A DNA stretch of 64,000 nt from positions 62,001 to 126,000 of the forward strand of contig NZ_PUIA01000017.1 in assembly GCF_002967715.1 (NCBI RefSeq), in the 5' to 3' direction. The first letter of the stretch is position 1, and each line of letters starts with the position of its first letter. A program made the position numbers and the translations under genes. Of this stretch, positions 7,763 to 16,226 are shown one piece after another. The notes under the pieces were generated by a model. The model had not been told where the DNA came from. It did not search any database and saw only the letters and a list, made by a program, of their open reading frames with translations. Source of the stretch: Blastopirellula marina. Lineage in GTDB: Bacteria; Planctomycetota; Planctomycetia; Pirellulales; Pirellulaceae.

Positions 7763-9306
7763 TGGCCTTCTCCCAACGAGTTTCCTGAAGCTTGTAATTT
7801 CCCAAATACTTGGCAAGCTTGCAACTCAGAGTCCAAGTATGAATCAGGATTCATTTGAATTCTGAGCTTAGCTGTGCGAATATCCCATTTTTCGCGCTTT
7901 CCTGTATTTTTATCTTTGCGTACAAGGCGATAACTTGACCCCAAATGCATAGAAAAAAGGTCAAAAAAACGTCTCGGACCAATTCCGACGAAGGGCTCGA
8001 AGTGCACTTTAACCGAGTCTTTGCTTCCAGCTTCTAACGCATCCAGACTTGAAAGAATGATTGAGTCATCGTGAAATTGAAGTGCCTTGCTCTTTGCGTA
8101 TGGCTCGACATATACAACTCGCTTCAAACCTGCTGCTACTATGTGCTTTGCACAATTGTGGCATGGAAATGTTGTTGCATACATCGTAGTTCCAACGGTG
8201 GATTGACTATTCCGTGCGCAGGAAAGCAATGCTTCCATTTCAGCGTGAACAACTCGCCCATACTCCGTAAGATTCTTTATAGAGCTTTCCTCAAGAAGGG
8301 CTCGCAACAGTCCTTCATCAATTTCCAAGCCGGACTCTTTGCTTTTAGCTTTAGAATTCTCAACAATTTGATTAATAATCCTAAGCTGTTCCACTCGATT
8401 TGAATCCCCCTCTTCTCGAGTGTAATCACGCCCTCTATCTTCATCCCAACACTCCTTTTCGTGCAGGCTTGAGTCAGGCCAATACAAACCGCCCCCCGGG
8501 CGTGGACAATCATTCGCACCGGTCGCAAGAATCTCTTGATTTCTTGCAATAACAGCTCCAACTTGGCGAGACAAATCTGCTGACCTGAGCGCGGCCGAAA
8601 AGGCCATGAACATCGCGAATTCGTCGAATGTTGGCGTGTAGAATGGGTTTCCAAACCAAATTTCCACCATTCGCTTAATTGAAGAACGGAGTTTTCCATG
8701 TTCACGTCCTGCGCTCACAAAGAAATCTGCGAGATGGAATGTATCGTTCAATCGCTGACCATGTTTGACCTTGCTCTCTTCGCCATCTCGATCAATTAGG
8801 CTTTGAGCGTCATTCTCAGACATTCCAAGATCGTCGATTAGATGCGTTCTCCTACGATCTTCCTCAGAATGAATTGCGAGCAGAATAAAGCCAAAGGGGT
8901 AGATCAATCGAAGTTGCTCAACTTCTTCGGGCCTCTTCAGCGAATCTATAATGAAAACCGTCTTGGGCAGTGGATTATTATTGCCACCAGACTTCTCGAT
9001 TCGATACGCATTTATTCTCGTTGCTGCCCCTAAAGCAAGCACGGAATTATCACCCGAACTTTCTCGAATATCATTCCCCAAACCCATCAAGCGTTTGATT
9101 CGTTGATACTCGGATTCCGGCTCAAAACTATTAGGTGCGAGGAGTTCAATGACATCACTCGATATCTTAATCAGCTTTACTTCGTAGCCGGCTAGTCCAA
9201 GACGCTCCCGAAGAAGCTCAACTACACGTTGCGATTCAGTACCAACTGCGTTAACCAATCCAATGATTAGTTCCGAGTGTTGTCCAGATTCCTGGAGGCT
9301 TGTCAT
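7759..9306 (-). CDS. avcD: AvcD/DcdV-type anti-phage deoxycytidylate deaminase
   Basis: 515 residues, close to the size of known AvcD/DcdV proteins. The N-terminal half (about 1-215) looks like the degenerate P-loop kinase-like domain: IIGLVNAVGTESQRVVELL replaces a normal Walker A and lacks the GK[ST] lysine, and VFIIDSLKRPEEVEQLR follows. The C-terminal half is a zinc deaminase of the dCMP type: SRQVGAVIA (246-254), HAE at 354-356 and PCHNC at 381-385. In characterised members the enzyme deaminates dCTP/dCMP on phage infection and starves phage DNA synthesis. In Vibrio it is restrained by an upstream RNA, AvcI. Codon use is AT-richer than neighbours, suggesting transfer. The ATG has only a weak GAGAG site. 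Confidence 0.9.
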   Translation of the reverse strand: MTSLQESGQHSELIIGLVNAVGTESQRVVELLRERLGLAGYEVKLIKISSDVIELLAPNSFEPESEYQRIKRLMGLGNDIRESSGDNSVLALGAATRINAYRIEKSGGNNNPLPKTVFIIDSLKRPEEVEQLRLIYPFGFILLAIHSEEDRRRTHLIDDLGMSENDAQSLIDRDGEESKVKHGQRLNDTFHLADFFVSAGREHGKLRSSIKRMVEIWFGNPFYTPTFDEFAMFMAFSAALRSADLSRQVGAVIARNQEILATGANDCPRPGGGLYWPDSSLHEKECWDEDRGRDYTREEGDSNRVEQLRIINQIVENSKAKSKESGLEIDEGLLRALLEESSIKNLTEYGRVVHAEMEALLSCARNSQSTVGTTMYATTFPCHNCAKHIVAAGLKRVVYVEPYAKSKALQFHDDSIILSSLDALEAGSKDSVKVHFEPFVGIGPRRFFDLFSMHLGSSYRLVRKDKNTGKREKWDIRTAKLRIQMNPDSYLDSELQACQVFGKLQASGNSLGEGQ

Positions 9307-9402
9307 TAACTGGCTCTCAAATAAGTAACTCCTTGATTAGGGTACGTGATACACCCTCCAGAATGGTGTTTCCAGTATAAAATTTCTGCTTTGAACGACT
9401 TT
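9307..9402 (-). promoter_or_regulatory. Leader region of the AvcD-like gene
   Basis: The 96 bases between the metallopeptidase stop and the AvcD-like start are AT-rich. On the minus strand they contain a small ACACC/GGTGT hairpin. There is a strong AAGGAG that is too far from the ATG. Eight bases after AAGGAG comes TTG AGA GCC AGT TAA, whose stop overlaps the AvcD start as TAATG. This could be a four-codon leader that couples translation. In Vibrio the equivalent place encodes the AvcI RNA; the gap here is shorter, and no homology can be claimed by eye. Confidence 0.35.
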
Positions 9403-10539
9403 TTAGCGATACAGCGAAGTCCCACCAGGCAGATAGAACGTCGGAGCACTCTTGGCTCCGCTGGAGATTGGCATGGCGTCGATCTGGCGGATCTCGCGGC
9501 GATCGTTGGGAACGGACGTCGTTCGTGGTTCTGTCTGGTCGGAAGCCAGGCGACCTCCGTTGGAGTAGAAACCTCCGCTGACGCCTTCTTCACGGGGAGT
9601 GATGTCCTGCTGATGGCCGACCGGCATGATGGGTCCGGTCAGGGGCGATGGACGATCTTGATCGTCGCGGGCCAAAGCGACTTCCTTACCTTGAGGTTGT
9701 GGGCTTTGACCGCGGACAATACCAACGCCGTTGTCAGGCTGCTGCTGATTGGAAACCAGTTGAGCCGGAGCGTAGCCGTCGATCATTCCTTCGTTCGATC
9801 CGTCGCGAACCCAGTCCAACCAGGCAACCTGCAGGCTGCTTAGGCTGGGGTGACCGTAGAACTTATTGGTAGTCGCGGTCCAGTTGTTAGTTCGCATCCC
9901 TTCGCCGACGTACTGCACGTACTTCTGCTTGCCACCTTGGGCGATCAGAAAGCGAGCCAGCGAGTAGCCTTGGGCGTACAGCGGCAGGATATCGGCCGGG
10001 TACTCTCTCATGGCAAACATCTGGTTGAACGCAATGCCGCGATCACTCTTCAGGAAGCGGTACAGCAGCGTCGTGTTCTTATCTTTTTCCGAGGTATGCT
10101 CGACAGTCGTGCAGGCTCCTTCGTCGGCCCAGCGTGGCAGCGGACCGCCAAAGTGGGTGGCGAAGATCGTGTGCAGAATCTCGTGCGGCAAAACGCTATC
10201 GAGGATGCGTTCACGTGGGCCAAAAATTTCCATGGTCCAGTTAAACGGCACGCCTTGATGGAAAGCGAAGCTCGTTTGTCCGCCAGCACCACCGCCAACC
10301 TTCACGGTAATAGGGCATGGCTGCGACCAGGGAGGGAGTTCGCGTCCGAGCCATTCGTTGGCCAGGTCGCGACGATAGACTTCAGCGAGTTCAAGAACTT
10401 GTTTGGCCAGTTGCGGGTCTTGAGCGGTCACCAGAAAGTTGGTTCCGCGAACGCTGGCGGCAGAAGCGACGGCGACCAGGAAGGTCCAGACGCACATCGT
10501 CACCAAAGCGTGACGAGTCACGCGAGCATCCATGCTCAT
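9403..10539 (-). CDS. Secreted zinc metallopeptidase-like protein (gluzincin type)
   Basis: About 378 residues from the ATG at 10539, which has GGAG eight bases upstream; an in-frame TTG at 10557 is less likely. The signal peptide (ALVTMCVWTFLVAVASAAS) is followed by a domain with the zinc motif HEILH (His119, Glu120, His123) and a downstream WADEG whose Glu is about 20 residues away, as in peptidase MA-like gluzincins. It then has a helical segment (LYRFLKSDRGIAFNQMF, YAQGYSLARFLI) common to these proteins, and a long polar C-terminal tail (QPQGKEVALARDDQDRPS) likely disordered. The substrate is unknown. It stands just upstream, in transcription order, of the AvcD-like block. Confidence 0.8.
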   Translation of the reverse strand: MSMDARVTRHALVTMCVWTFLVAVASAASVRGTNFLVTAQDPQLAKQVLELAEVYRRDLANEWLGRELPPWSQPCPITVKVGGGAGGQTSFAFHQGVPFNWTMEIFGPRERILDSVLPHEILHTIFATHFGGPLPRWADEGACTTVEHTSEKDKNTTLLYRFLKSDRGIAFNQMFAMREYPADILPLYAQGYSLARFLIAQGGKQKYVQYVGEGMRTNNWTATTNKFYGHPSLSSLQVAWLDWVRDGSNEGMIDGYAPAQLVSNQQQPDNGVGIVRGQSPQPQGKEVALARDDQDRPSPLTGPIMPVGHQQDITPREEGVSGGFYSNGGRLASDQTEPRTTSVPNDRREIRQIDAMPISSGAKSAPTFYLPGGTSLYR

Positions 10540-10858
10540 ATAGCAGGCTCCAAGCAATTGGGTTCCCGTCCACTCCGTCGCATCATGCGGTGGCTTGGCG
10601 GCAACATATTCAGGCTTCGCTGTCGTGCATCCCGTGGGTTGTTGGGGTCATCGGAGCACAGACAGCCGGTTTCGATACGCTGCGGGGCGTCAATCCGTTC
10701 AGCCTCATCGCTACGTATCGCCGACTTGTAAAGTTTTCAAAGGCTAACGAAATGGACGCATCGTTCCTAGGGCAAATTCCCGTAAAAATGACGCTAGCAG
10801 CCCATTTTGACTTAAGCCGTAGCAGTAAAGCATTGCTTCGGCGGAAGATGTCAAGACG
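10540..10858. other. Intergenic region, nothing recognised
   Basis: No ORF on either strand beyond shadows. It should hold the promoter of the minus-strand metallopeptidase-like gene. I see no repeat or clear hairpin. Confidence 0.3.
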
Positions 10859-10984
10859 CTATTTCTCTTTGGTCGCGTTCTTCACCACCAGCAGAATGAC
10901 CGTAATCAGGACGCCAACCCCAACCAGGCAGCCGCCTCCCAAAATGGCCAGTACCAACAGTTCCATCATTCCAATACCGGCCAT
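10859..10984 (-). CDS. 41-residue single-span membrane protein
   Basis: Translation gives MAGIGMMELLVLAILGGGCL, then a second strongly hydrophobic stretch (VGVGVLITVILLVVKN) and the basic end ATKEK. The whole chain is one long, or two very short, membrane spans. It begins 21 bases after the stop of the sulfatase on the same strand, so it is likely the last gene of that transcript. An internal ATG at 10969 is a possible alternative start. I know no family. Small membrane ORFs of this kind are often missed by gene callers because they are so short. Confidence 0.55.
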   Translation of the reverse strand: MAGIGMMELLVLAILGGGCLVGVGVLITVILLVVKNATKEK

Positions 10985-11005
10985 GGGGGCGTGTACCTTT
11001 CCTGC

Positions 11006-12472
11006 TTACTTCTTACCGTCCAGCATCGGAATGCGGAACAATTCCGAAGTGGTATGGGCCTCTTTCATGGCCGCTTCCGCTTTGGCGACGATGTCCGGAT
11101 GCTCTGCGGCAACATCCTTCGATTCACCTGGGTCGCTCTTCAGGTTGTAGAGCTCAAGTTTGCCAGCTCCGGGGACCTTAGGACGCATCATGTTTTGGCG
11201 AATCGCCTTCCAGTCTCCCATACGCACGGCCTGCTGGCCACCATAAGCACGGAACTCCCAGTAGAGATAGTCGCGCTGCTTCTGCTCTTTGCCCAGCAGT
11301 GTCGGAAGCAAGCTGATCCCGTCGATTCCCTCAGGCGTCTTTACCCCAGCGATTTCAGCAAAGGTTGGCATTAAGTCATAAAACGCTGCCGGGCGATCCG
11401 ACACCGTGTCAGGCTTTACGTGCCCTGGCCACTTCACGATCAGCGGCACGCGAATGCCCCCTTCGTACAAGCTTCCCTTCAGCCCCTTGAAGCCGTTGGC
11501 AGAAGCGAAGAAGTCCGAGTCGCTGCCACCCAGTCGATCGTAGGTCGGCCCATTGTCCGAACTGAACATGACAACCGTGTTGTCGGTCAGGCCCTTTTTT
11601 TCGATCGTGTCGAGGATCGCACCGATGTCGCGGTCCATGTGGGTGATCATCGCGGCGTAGCCTGCGTGCGGCTGGGGATGTTTCAGGTAGCCATGGTGCT
11701 CGTAGTCGTCTTCCTTCATATCGGCATATTCTTTCAAGTCTTCATTGGGAACCTGAATCGAAAGATGCGGCACGGCGAACGGGAGATAAAGGAAGAACGG
11801 TTTGTCGGCATTAGCTTCGATGAACTCGATCGCCACGTCGCGGAACTGGTCTTGCGAGTAAGTCTCGCCATGCAGTGTGCGGTCGTTCCCAGGCTGCACC
11901 TGCTTTTCACGATTGCGCCACAAGTATTTGGGGTAGTGATTGTGGGCGTGGCGTTGGCAATTAAAACCATAGAAGAGGTCAAAGCCTTGCTTGTTTGGAT
12001 CGCCGGTGGTGCCGAAGTGCCCCAGGCCCCACTTCCCGATTGCTGCTGTCGCGTAGCCCTTCTGCTTGAGCATCTCGGCAATCGTGACCTCTTCATCCGG
12101 GATCGGATTCTGACCAGGGTACTCAGCCCCCAACGCCTTCGTTTCGGGAAGCATCTGACCGGGGTCACCATTGTCGCGAATGTAAGCATGCCCGCCATGC
12201 TTGCCGGTCAGCAGCACGCATCGCGAAGGAGCACACACCGCGTTGCCGCAATAGAAGTCGGTCAGTCGCATGCCGTCCTTGGCCAGCTGGTCCAAATTCG
12301 GCGTCTTGATTTTTTGCTGACCGTAACTGCCCAGTTCGGAGTAGCCGAGGTCGTCGGCCAGGATGAAGACGATGTTTGGAGCACGTTCAGCGGCATCCGT
12401 AACCGCAGGCAATTCCATCAGGCATGCAAGGCCCAGTACGAACACGCTCCAAGTGAAAAATGTGCGAGACAT
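11006..12472 (-). CDS. Secreted type I sulfatase (arylsulfatase A-like)
   Basis: 488 residues from the ATG at 12472, preceded by CGGAG. The signal peptide ([20 protein letters not shown]) leads into the alkaline-phosphatase-fold sulfatase domain. [16 protein letters not shown] contains the calcium-binding aspartates. The sulfatase signature [11 protein letters not shown] has Cys80 as the residue converted to formylglycine, and [10 protein letters not shown] and [15 protein letters not shown] follow. It presumably removes sulfate from marine polysaccharides in the periplasm. It needs a formylglycine-generating enzyme encoded elsewhere. It is followed by a 41-residue membrane protein and is divergent from the 12.9 kb lipoprotein. 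Confidence 0.95.
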   Translation of the reverse strand: MSRTFFTWSVFVLGLACLMELPAVTDAAERAPNIVFILADDLGYSELGSYGQQKIKTPNLDQLAKDGMRLTDFYCGNAVCAPSRCVLLTGKHGGHAYIRDNGDPGQMLPETKALGAEYPGQNPIPDEEVTIAEMLKQKGYATAAIGKWGLGHFGTTGDPNKQGFDLFYGFNCQRHAHNHYPKYLWRNREKQVQPGNDRTLHGETYSQDQFRDVAIEFIEANADKPFFLYLPFAVPHLSIQVPNEDLKEYADMKEDDYEHHGYLKHPQPHAGYAAMITHMDRDIGAILDTIEKKGLTDNTVVMFSSDNGPTYDRLGGSDSDFFASANGFKGLKGSLYEGGIRVPLIVKWPGHVKPDTVSDRPAAFYDLMPTFAEIAGVKTPEGIDGISLLPTLLGKEQKQRDYLYWEFRAYGGQQAVRMGDWKAIRQNMMRPKVPGAGKLELYNLKSDPGESKDVAAEHPDIVAKAEAAMKEAHTTSELFRIPMLDGKK

Positions 12473-12899
12473 TGCGACAAGCTCCGATCCAACGATTAAG
12501 GCAAGAAGATATCCAGGGAAATCACAGTATGTTTTGTTCGGCACCCAACGTCAACGCGCGAAGCGAATCGAGCGAGTGACTCAGCCAATATAACCACACC
12601 CTTTCAGCACAACTTCGCGAGATCTGGCGGATTAAAGGCCATCTATTTTAGTTTTTGTATTTATTCGGCATGCATCCTATCGAATTATTCGTTGATGAAA
12701 GTTTCTGAAAAAAGAATAATTGGCACTATCAGTCAACAAGTGGCTGCTCCCTCTCCATGCTCAATATCGTGTGTCCCCAATCGCCCCATGTCATTTACGG
12801 AAGACTGGGGAATCTCCTTTGCTTAGCCGCATGAAGCACGGCAAATGCAACCTGAATCATTCCAATCTTCATCGGACCAACGACCCTGCGGAGAAACTC
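12473..12899. other. Divergent promoter region
   Basis: The region separates the minus-strand sulfatase from the plus-strand lipoprotein/DUF1559/sulfatase run. It is AT-rich around 12640-12720 and holds no convincing ORF; an upstream extension of the lipoprotein frame to 12720 lacks a signal and is not used. Shared control of the flanking sulfatase units from here is possible but unproven. Confidence 0.35.
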
Positions 12900-13340
12900 A
12901 TGAGTACACGCTGCGTTACCGAGAGACAGCCGAAATACCTGTCTGGCCTGGCGACTCTCTTGGCAACTTTCCTCGTCCTGTTTATCGGCGGTTGCAGCAA
13001 TAGCAGCGATGTTCAGCCAGTTAGCGGAACAGTCACGCTCGACGGTCAGCCACTGGCCGGAGTGATGGTTCGCTTCACGCCTCAGACCGGCGAAAAGCGA
13101 ACGACCTCGCTGGGCAAGACCGACGAACAAGGCCGCTATGAACTACGGTATACGTCGCAGCAACAAGGGGCACTTATCGGCATCCACAAAGTGCAGGTGG
13201 TTAACATCGACGGACTACCGGAACCAGGCATGCCCAAAGCCCAAAAAGTCCCCAAGCAGTACGACGTCCAGTCAGAACTGACGGCCGAAGTGACTCCCAG
13301 CGAGAACATTTTCAACTTCGAACTCACCTCGAAGAAGTAA
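12900..13340 (+). CDS. Lipoprotein with carboxypeptidase-regulatory-like core
   Basis: 146 residues from the ATG at 12900 (GGAG upstream). The signal peptide ends in the lipobox LFIGGCSNSS. The core reads VQPVSGTVTLDGQPLAGVMV, then RFTPQ, then a GRYELRYTSQQQGALIGIHKVQV pattern, a transthyretin-like beta-sandwich of the kind used in planctomycete surface lipoproteins next to DUF1559 genes. The end is PSENIFNFELTSKK. No catalytic residues are seen; a structural or binding role is likely. It opens a probable operon with the DUF1559 protein and the two sulfatases behind it. Confidence 0.85.
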   Translation: MSTRCVTERQPKYLSGLATLLATFLVLFIGGCSNSSDVQPVSGTVTLDGQPLAGVMVRFTPQTGEKRTTSLGKTDEQGRYELRYTSQQQGALIGIHKVQVVNIDGLPEPGMPKAQKVPKQYDVQSELTAEVTPSENIFNFELTSKK

Positions 13341-13454
13341 ACCATCGGTTTGATCTTCGCGATCGAGCGGCTCTCACCCCTCCCATGACGCGGCCCCACC
13401 GCCAGCATGAATCCATCTTGTTCTTATTACTTTATTTCGCCGGAAACTGATTTC

Positions 13455-14381
13455 ATGAAACGTCAACGAACTGGTTTTACGCTTGTCGAACTCTTAGTTG
13501 TGATCGCCATTATCGGCGTGCTGATAGCCCTGCTGTTGCCTGCGGTACAGCAGGCCCGCGAAGCCGCCCGGCGTATGCAGTGCAGCAACAACTTGAAGCA
13601 AATCGGCCTGGCCATGCACAATTACCACGATACGTTTGGTGGCTTGCCAGCCGGCTGGATAGAGAACGGCAACGACCAACTGCATGCCTGGGGAACTTTG
13701 ATCCTACCGTTTATCGAACAGACCGCCCTGTACGACAACATGAAGCCCGACTTTGGCAAGCAAGATTCCGCAATTACCGATGACAAAGCCGGAGCGATCC
13801 TCCAAGCCTACCGCTGCCCTTCCTCGGTGCTGCCGGAACGCAATGCAGACGGACTAGGCACTTCCAATTACAATGCCAATCATGGTGCAGTTTGGAACGG
13901 CGTAACGAGCAATGGTGACGAGGCCGACCGCAACGGTGCCCTCTTCACGCACAACCATTCGTACAAGTTCCGCGACATCACCGATGGAACGAGCAACACC
14001 ATTCTAGTCGGCGAAGTCGAAGGAGACTCGCGGCCTGATAACAATGGCTTCCCGGTTTGGGCCCAGATTCGGGGGATCACCAATGCCTCGGGGCTTAACG
14101 GAAATGGCAATCGCAATAACGCCGTTTACGCCTACGGCCATAAAGACAAGCCGATCAACTTCGGCCTTACGGCCAATGGTTGTGAAGCAGGCGAGTGCGA
14201 CGAGAGCTACCAGAGCCGTCACCCAGGCGGTGCCATGTTCGTCTTCGCGGATGCCAGTACCCGCTTCATCCCTGAGACGATCGAAACCGGCACGCTTAAC
14301 CCATGGCAAGCTGGCGGTCCCGACGGTGTTTGGGTCATGCTCAACATGCGGCACGATGGTAAGGTCATTGGCGAATACTAA
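13455..14381 (+). CDS. DUF1559 domain protein with prepilin-type N-terminus
   Basis: 308 residues from the ATG at 13455. MKRQRTG precedes [14 protein letters not shown], and the helix continues to [20 protein letters not shown]. The C-terminal domain has [20 protein letters not shown] and RHPGGAMFVFADASTRF. It lies between the lipoprotein and two sulfatases on the same strand, unlike most other copies, so it may share their function at the surface. The downstream gap contains a strong hairpin. The start is the last Met before the basic leader; an earlier ATG at 13407 would spoil the prepilin leader. Confidence 0.92.
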   Translation: MKRQRTGFTLVELLVVIAIIGVLIALLLPAVQQAREAARRMQCSNNLKQIGLAMHNYHDTFGGLPAGWIENGNDQLHAWGTLILPFIEQTALYDNMKPDFGKQDSAITDDKAGAILQAYRCPSSVLPERNADGLGTSNYNANHGAVWNGVTSNGDEADRNGALFTHNHSYKFRDITDGTSNTILVGEVEGDSRPDNNGFPVWAQIRGITNASGLNGNGNRNNAVYAYGHKDKPINFGLTANGCEAGECDESYQSRHPGGAMFVFADASTRFIPETIETGTLNPWQAGGPDGVWVMLNMRHDGKVIGEY

Positions 14382-14405
14382 CGTCAGGACCTCACTTGAA
14401 AGTCG

Positions 14406-14432
14406 CGTCCCTGGGATCTATTTCCCGGGACG
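14406..14432 (+). other. Intercistronic hairpin between DUF1559 and sulfatase
   Basis: CGTCCCTGGGA at 14406-14416 pairs with TTCCCGGGACG at 14422-14432 (11 pairs, one wobble) around a five-base loop. No U-tract follows, so it is more likely an mRNA-stabilising or partial-attenuation structure than a full terminator. Confidence 0.55.
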
Positions 14433-14472
14433 TCTCGCCAAGCCGACAACTTCCCGCGATAGGTTAAAAGTT

Positions 14473-16200
14473 ATGATCCGCCGCTTGATCTTCGCCTTCA
14501 TTTCGATCGCCATATCGATCACCATTGCCTCGTCAATCAAAGCGGCGGAAACCATCAGGCCAAACGTTCTATTCATTGCCATGGACGACCTGAACGATTG
14601 GATCGGGTGCATGGGTGGACATCCGCAAACGATCACACCGAATCTCGATCGGCTGGCCAAGTCCGGCGTGCTGTTCACCAACGCTCACTGCGCGGCCCCG
14701 GCCTGCAACCCATCGCGAATCTCGGTCTTCTCAGGCATTGCACCGAATGTTTCCGGAGTGTATGCCAACAACCAGGTACTGCGCGAGGTCCTGCCGGACG
14801 TCGAGTTGCTCCCTAAAAGCTTCTCGAAAAACGGCTACCGCTCGACCGGTTCCGGCAAGATGTTGCACTACATCATCGATGCCCAGTCGTGGGACGATTA
14901 CTTCCCCGAGCCGGCTTCTGAGATGCCCATTCCCCATACGCTTTACCCCGACAAGCGTCCCGTCAGCCTGCCGCGAGCCGGTCCTTGGCAGTACGTCGAG
15001 ACCGACTGGGGCGCGCTTGAGACGACCGATCAAGAGTTCGGTGGCGACTTCACCGTCAGCCAATGGGTCTCGGAGCAGTTGGCCCAGAAACACGACAATC
15101 CTTTCTTCCTGGCGTGCGGCATCTATCGCCCGCATGAACCGTGGTTCGTACCGGCGAAATACTTCGAGCCCTTCCCGCTTGAGTCGATCCTGATCCCGCC
15201 GGGATACAAAGAAGACGACCTGGCCGACCTACCGCCTGAAGGACAACGCCAAGGCCCCAACCGCTACTTTGCCCACATCCAAAAGCAGGGCCAGTGGAAA
15301 CACGCGATCCAGTCGTATCTCGCTTCCATTCACTTTGCCGATGCGATGCTCGGACGCGTGCTCGATGCCCTGGACAACAGCGAGTACGCCGACAACACGA
15401 TCGTCGTACTTTGGTCCGATCATGGCTGGCACTTGGGGGAAAAACAGCACTGGCAGAAGTACACGGCCTGGCGTGTATGCACACGCATCCCTTTGATGAT
15501 CCGCGTACCCAAGAACTGCCCTGGCCTGCCTGAGGGAACGTCATCAGGCATCTGCAACCAACCGGTCAACCTGGTAAGCCTCGCTCCAACGCTTTTCGAC
15601 CTGTGCGGCCTGCCACCCAGCAAAGTGCACGACGGACCAAGTCTTACTCCGCTGCTAAAAGACGTCGACGGCCAGTGGCCTCACGTTTCGGTGACCTGCT
15701 TACACAACCCCGGCGATTACGGCCTGAGCGACAACCGCTGGCGATACATTCACTATGCCAACGGTGACGAAGAACTGTACGACATCGCAGCAGATCGCTA
15801 TGAATGGAACAACCTGGCCGCCGATCCCAAGTACGCTGACAAACTAGCCGAGCTTCGTGCGAAAGGTCCCACCAGTTTCGCCAGTAAGCCTGAGCCAAGC
15901 ATTCAGTCACTCAACAAACTGACGTGGGTTACCTTAGGGGACGACAAGGCTCCCCCTTCGCGGCCCGACGGTTCGCAATTCCCGGTCTTCTTCATCAACC
16001 AATCGGAAGCACCGGTCAAGCTGTATTGGGTTGACCGAATGGGACAGCCAAAGTTCTACGAGGAAATCCAACCTACCAAAACGGCTCGGCAAGCCACTCG
16101 CCCTGGTGCCATTTGGCAAATCACTAACCTGCAAGATAAGCCGCTAGGCTATTTCAAAGTCGATGATCGCTCGGCCCAGGCCATCATCCCGGCTCATTAG
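14473..16200 (+). CDS. Secreted type I sulfatase (iduronate-2-sulfatase-like)
   Basis: 575 residues from the ATG at 14473, with AGG nine bases upstream; the frame is open further upstream but there it only overlaps the DUF1559 gene. The signal peptide (LIFAFISIAISITIASSIKAA) is followed by NVLFIAMDDLNDWIGCMGGH and the signature CNPSRISVFSG, with Cys78 as the formylglycine precursor. The metal-site part reads VVLWSDHGWHLGEKQHWQKY. A C-terminal extension of about 110 residues has FFINQSEAPVKLYWVD, a beta-rich appendage also present in the next gene. It is one of two tandem paralogues. Confidence 0.94.
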   Translation: MIRRLIFAFISIAISITIASSIKAAETIRPNVLFIAMDDLNDWIGCMGGHPQTITPNLDRLAKSGVLFTNAHCAAPACNPSRISVFSGIAPNVSGVYANNQVLREVLPDVELLPKSFSKNGYRSTGSGKMLHYIIDAQSWDDYFPEPASEMPIPHTLYPDKRPVSLPRAGPWQYVETDWGALETTDQEFGGDFTVSQWVSEQLAQKHDNPFFLACGIYRPHEPWFVPAKYFEPFPLESILIPPGYKEDDLADLPPEGQRQGPNRYFAHIQKQGQWKHAIQSYLASIHFADAMLGRVLDALDNSEYADNTIVVLWSDHGWHLGEKQHWQKYTAWRVCTRIPLMIRVPKNCPGLPEGTSSGICNQPVNLVSLAPTLFDLCGLPPSKVHDGPSLTPLLKDVDGQWPHVSVTCLHNPGDYGLSDNRWRYIHYANGDEELYDIAADRYEWNNLAADPKYADKLAELRAKGPTSFASKPEPSIQSLNKLTWVTLGDDKAPPSRPDGSQFPVFFINQSEAPVKLYWVDRMGQPKFYEEIQPTKTARQATRPGAIWQITNLQDKPLGYFKVDDRSAQAIIPAH

Positions 16201-16226
16201 ATCCCCCTCGCACCCCAGGTGAATGC

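Noticed and set aside
10317-11150. 277-codon plus-strand ORF between metallopeptidase and sulfatase
   Set aside because: It overlaps parts of two minus-strand genes and a better-supported 41-residue membrane ORF; low-complexity Ser/Arg translation typical of a non-coding frame.
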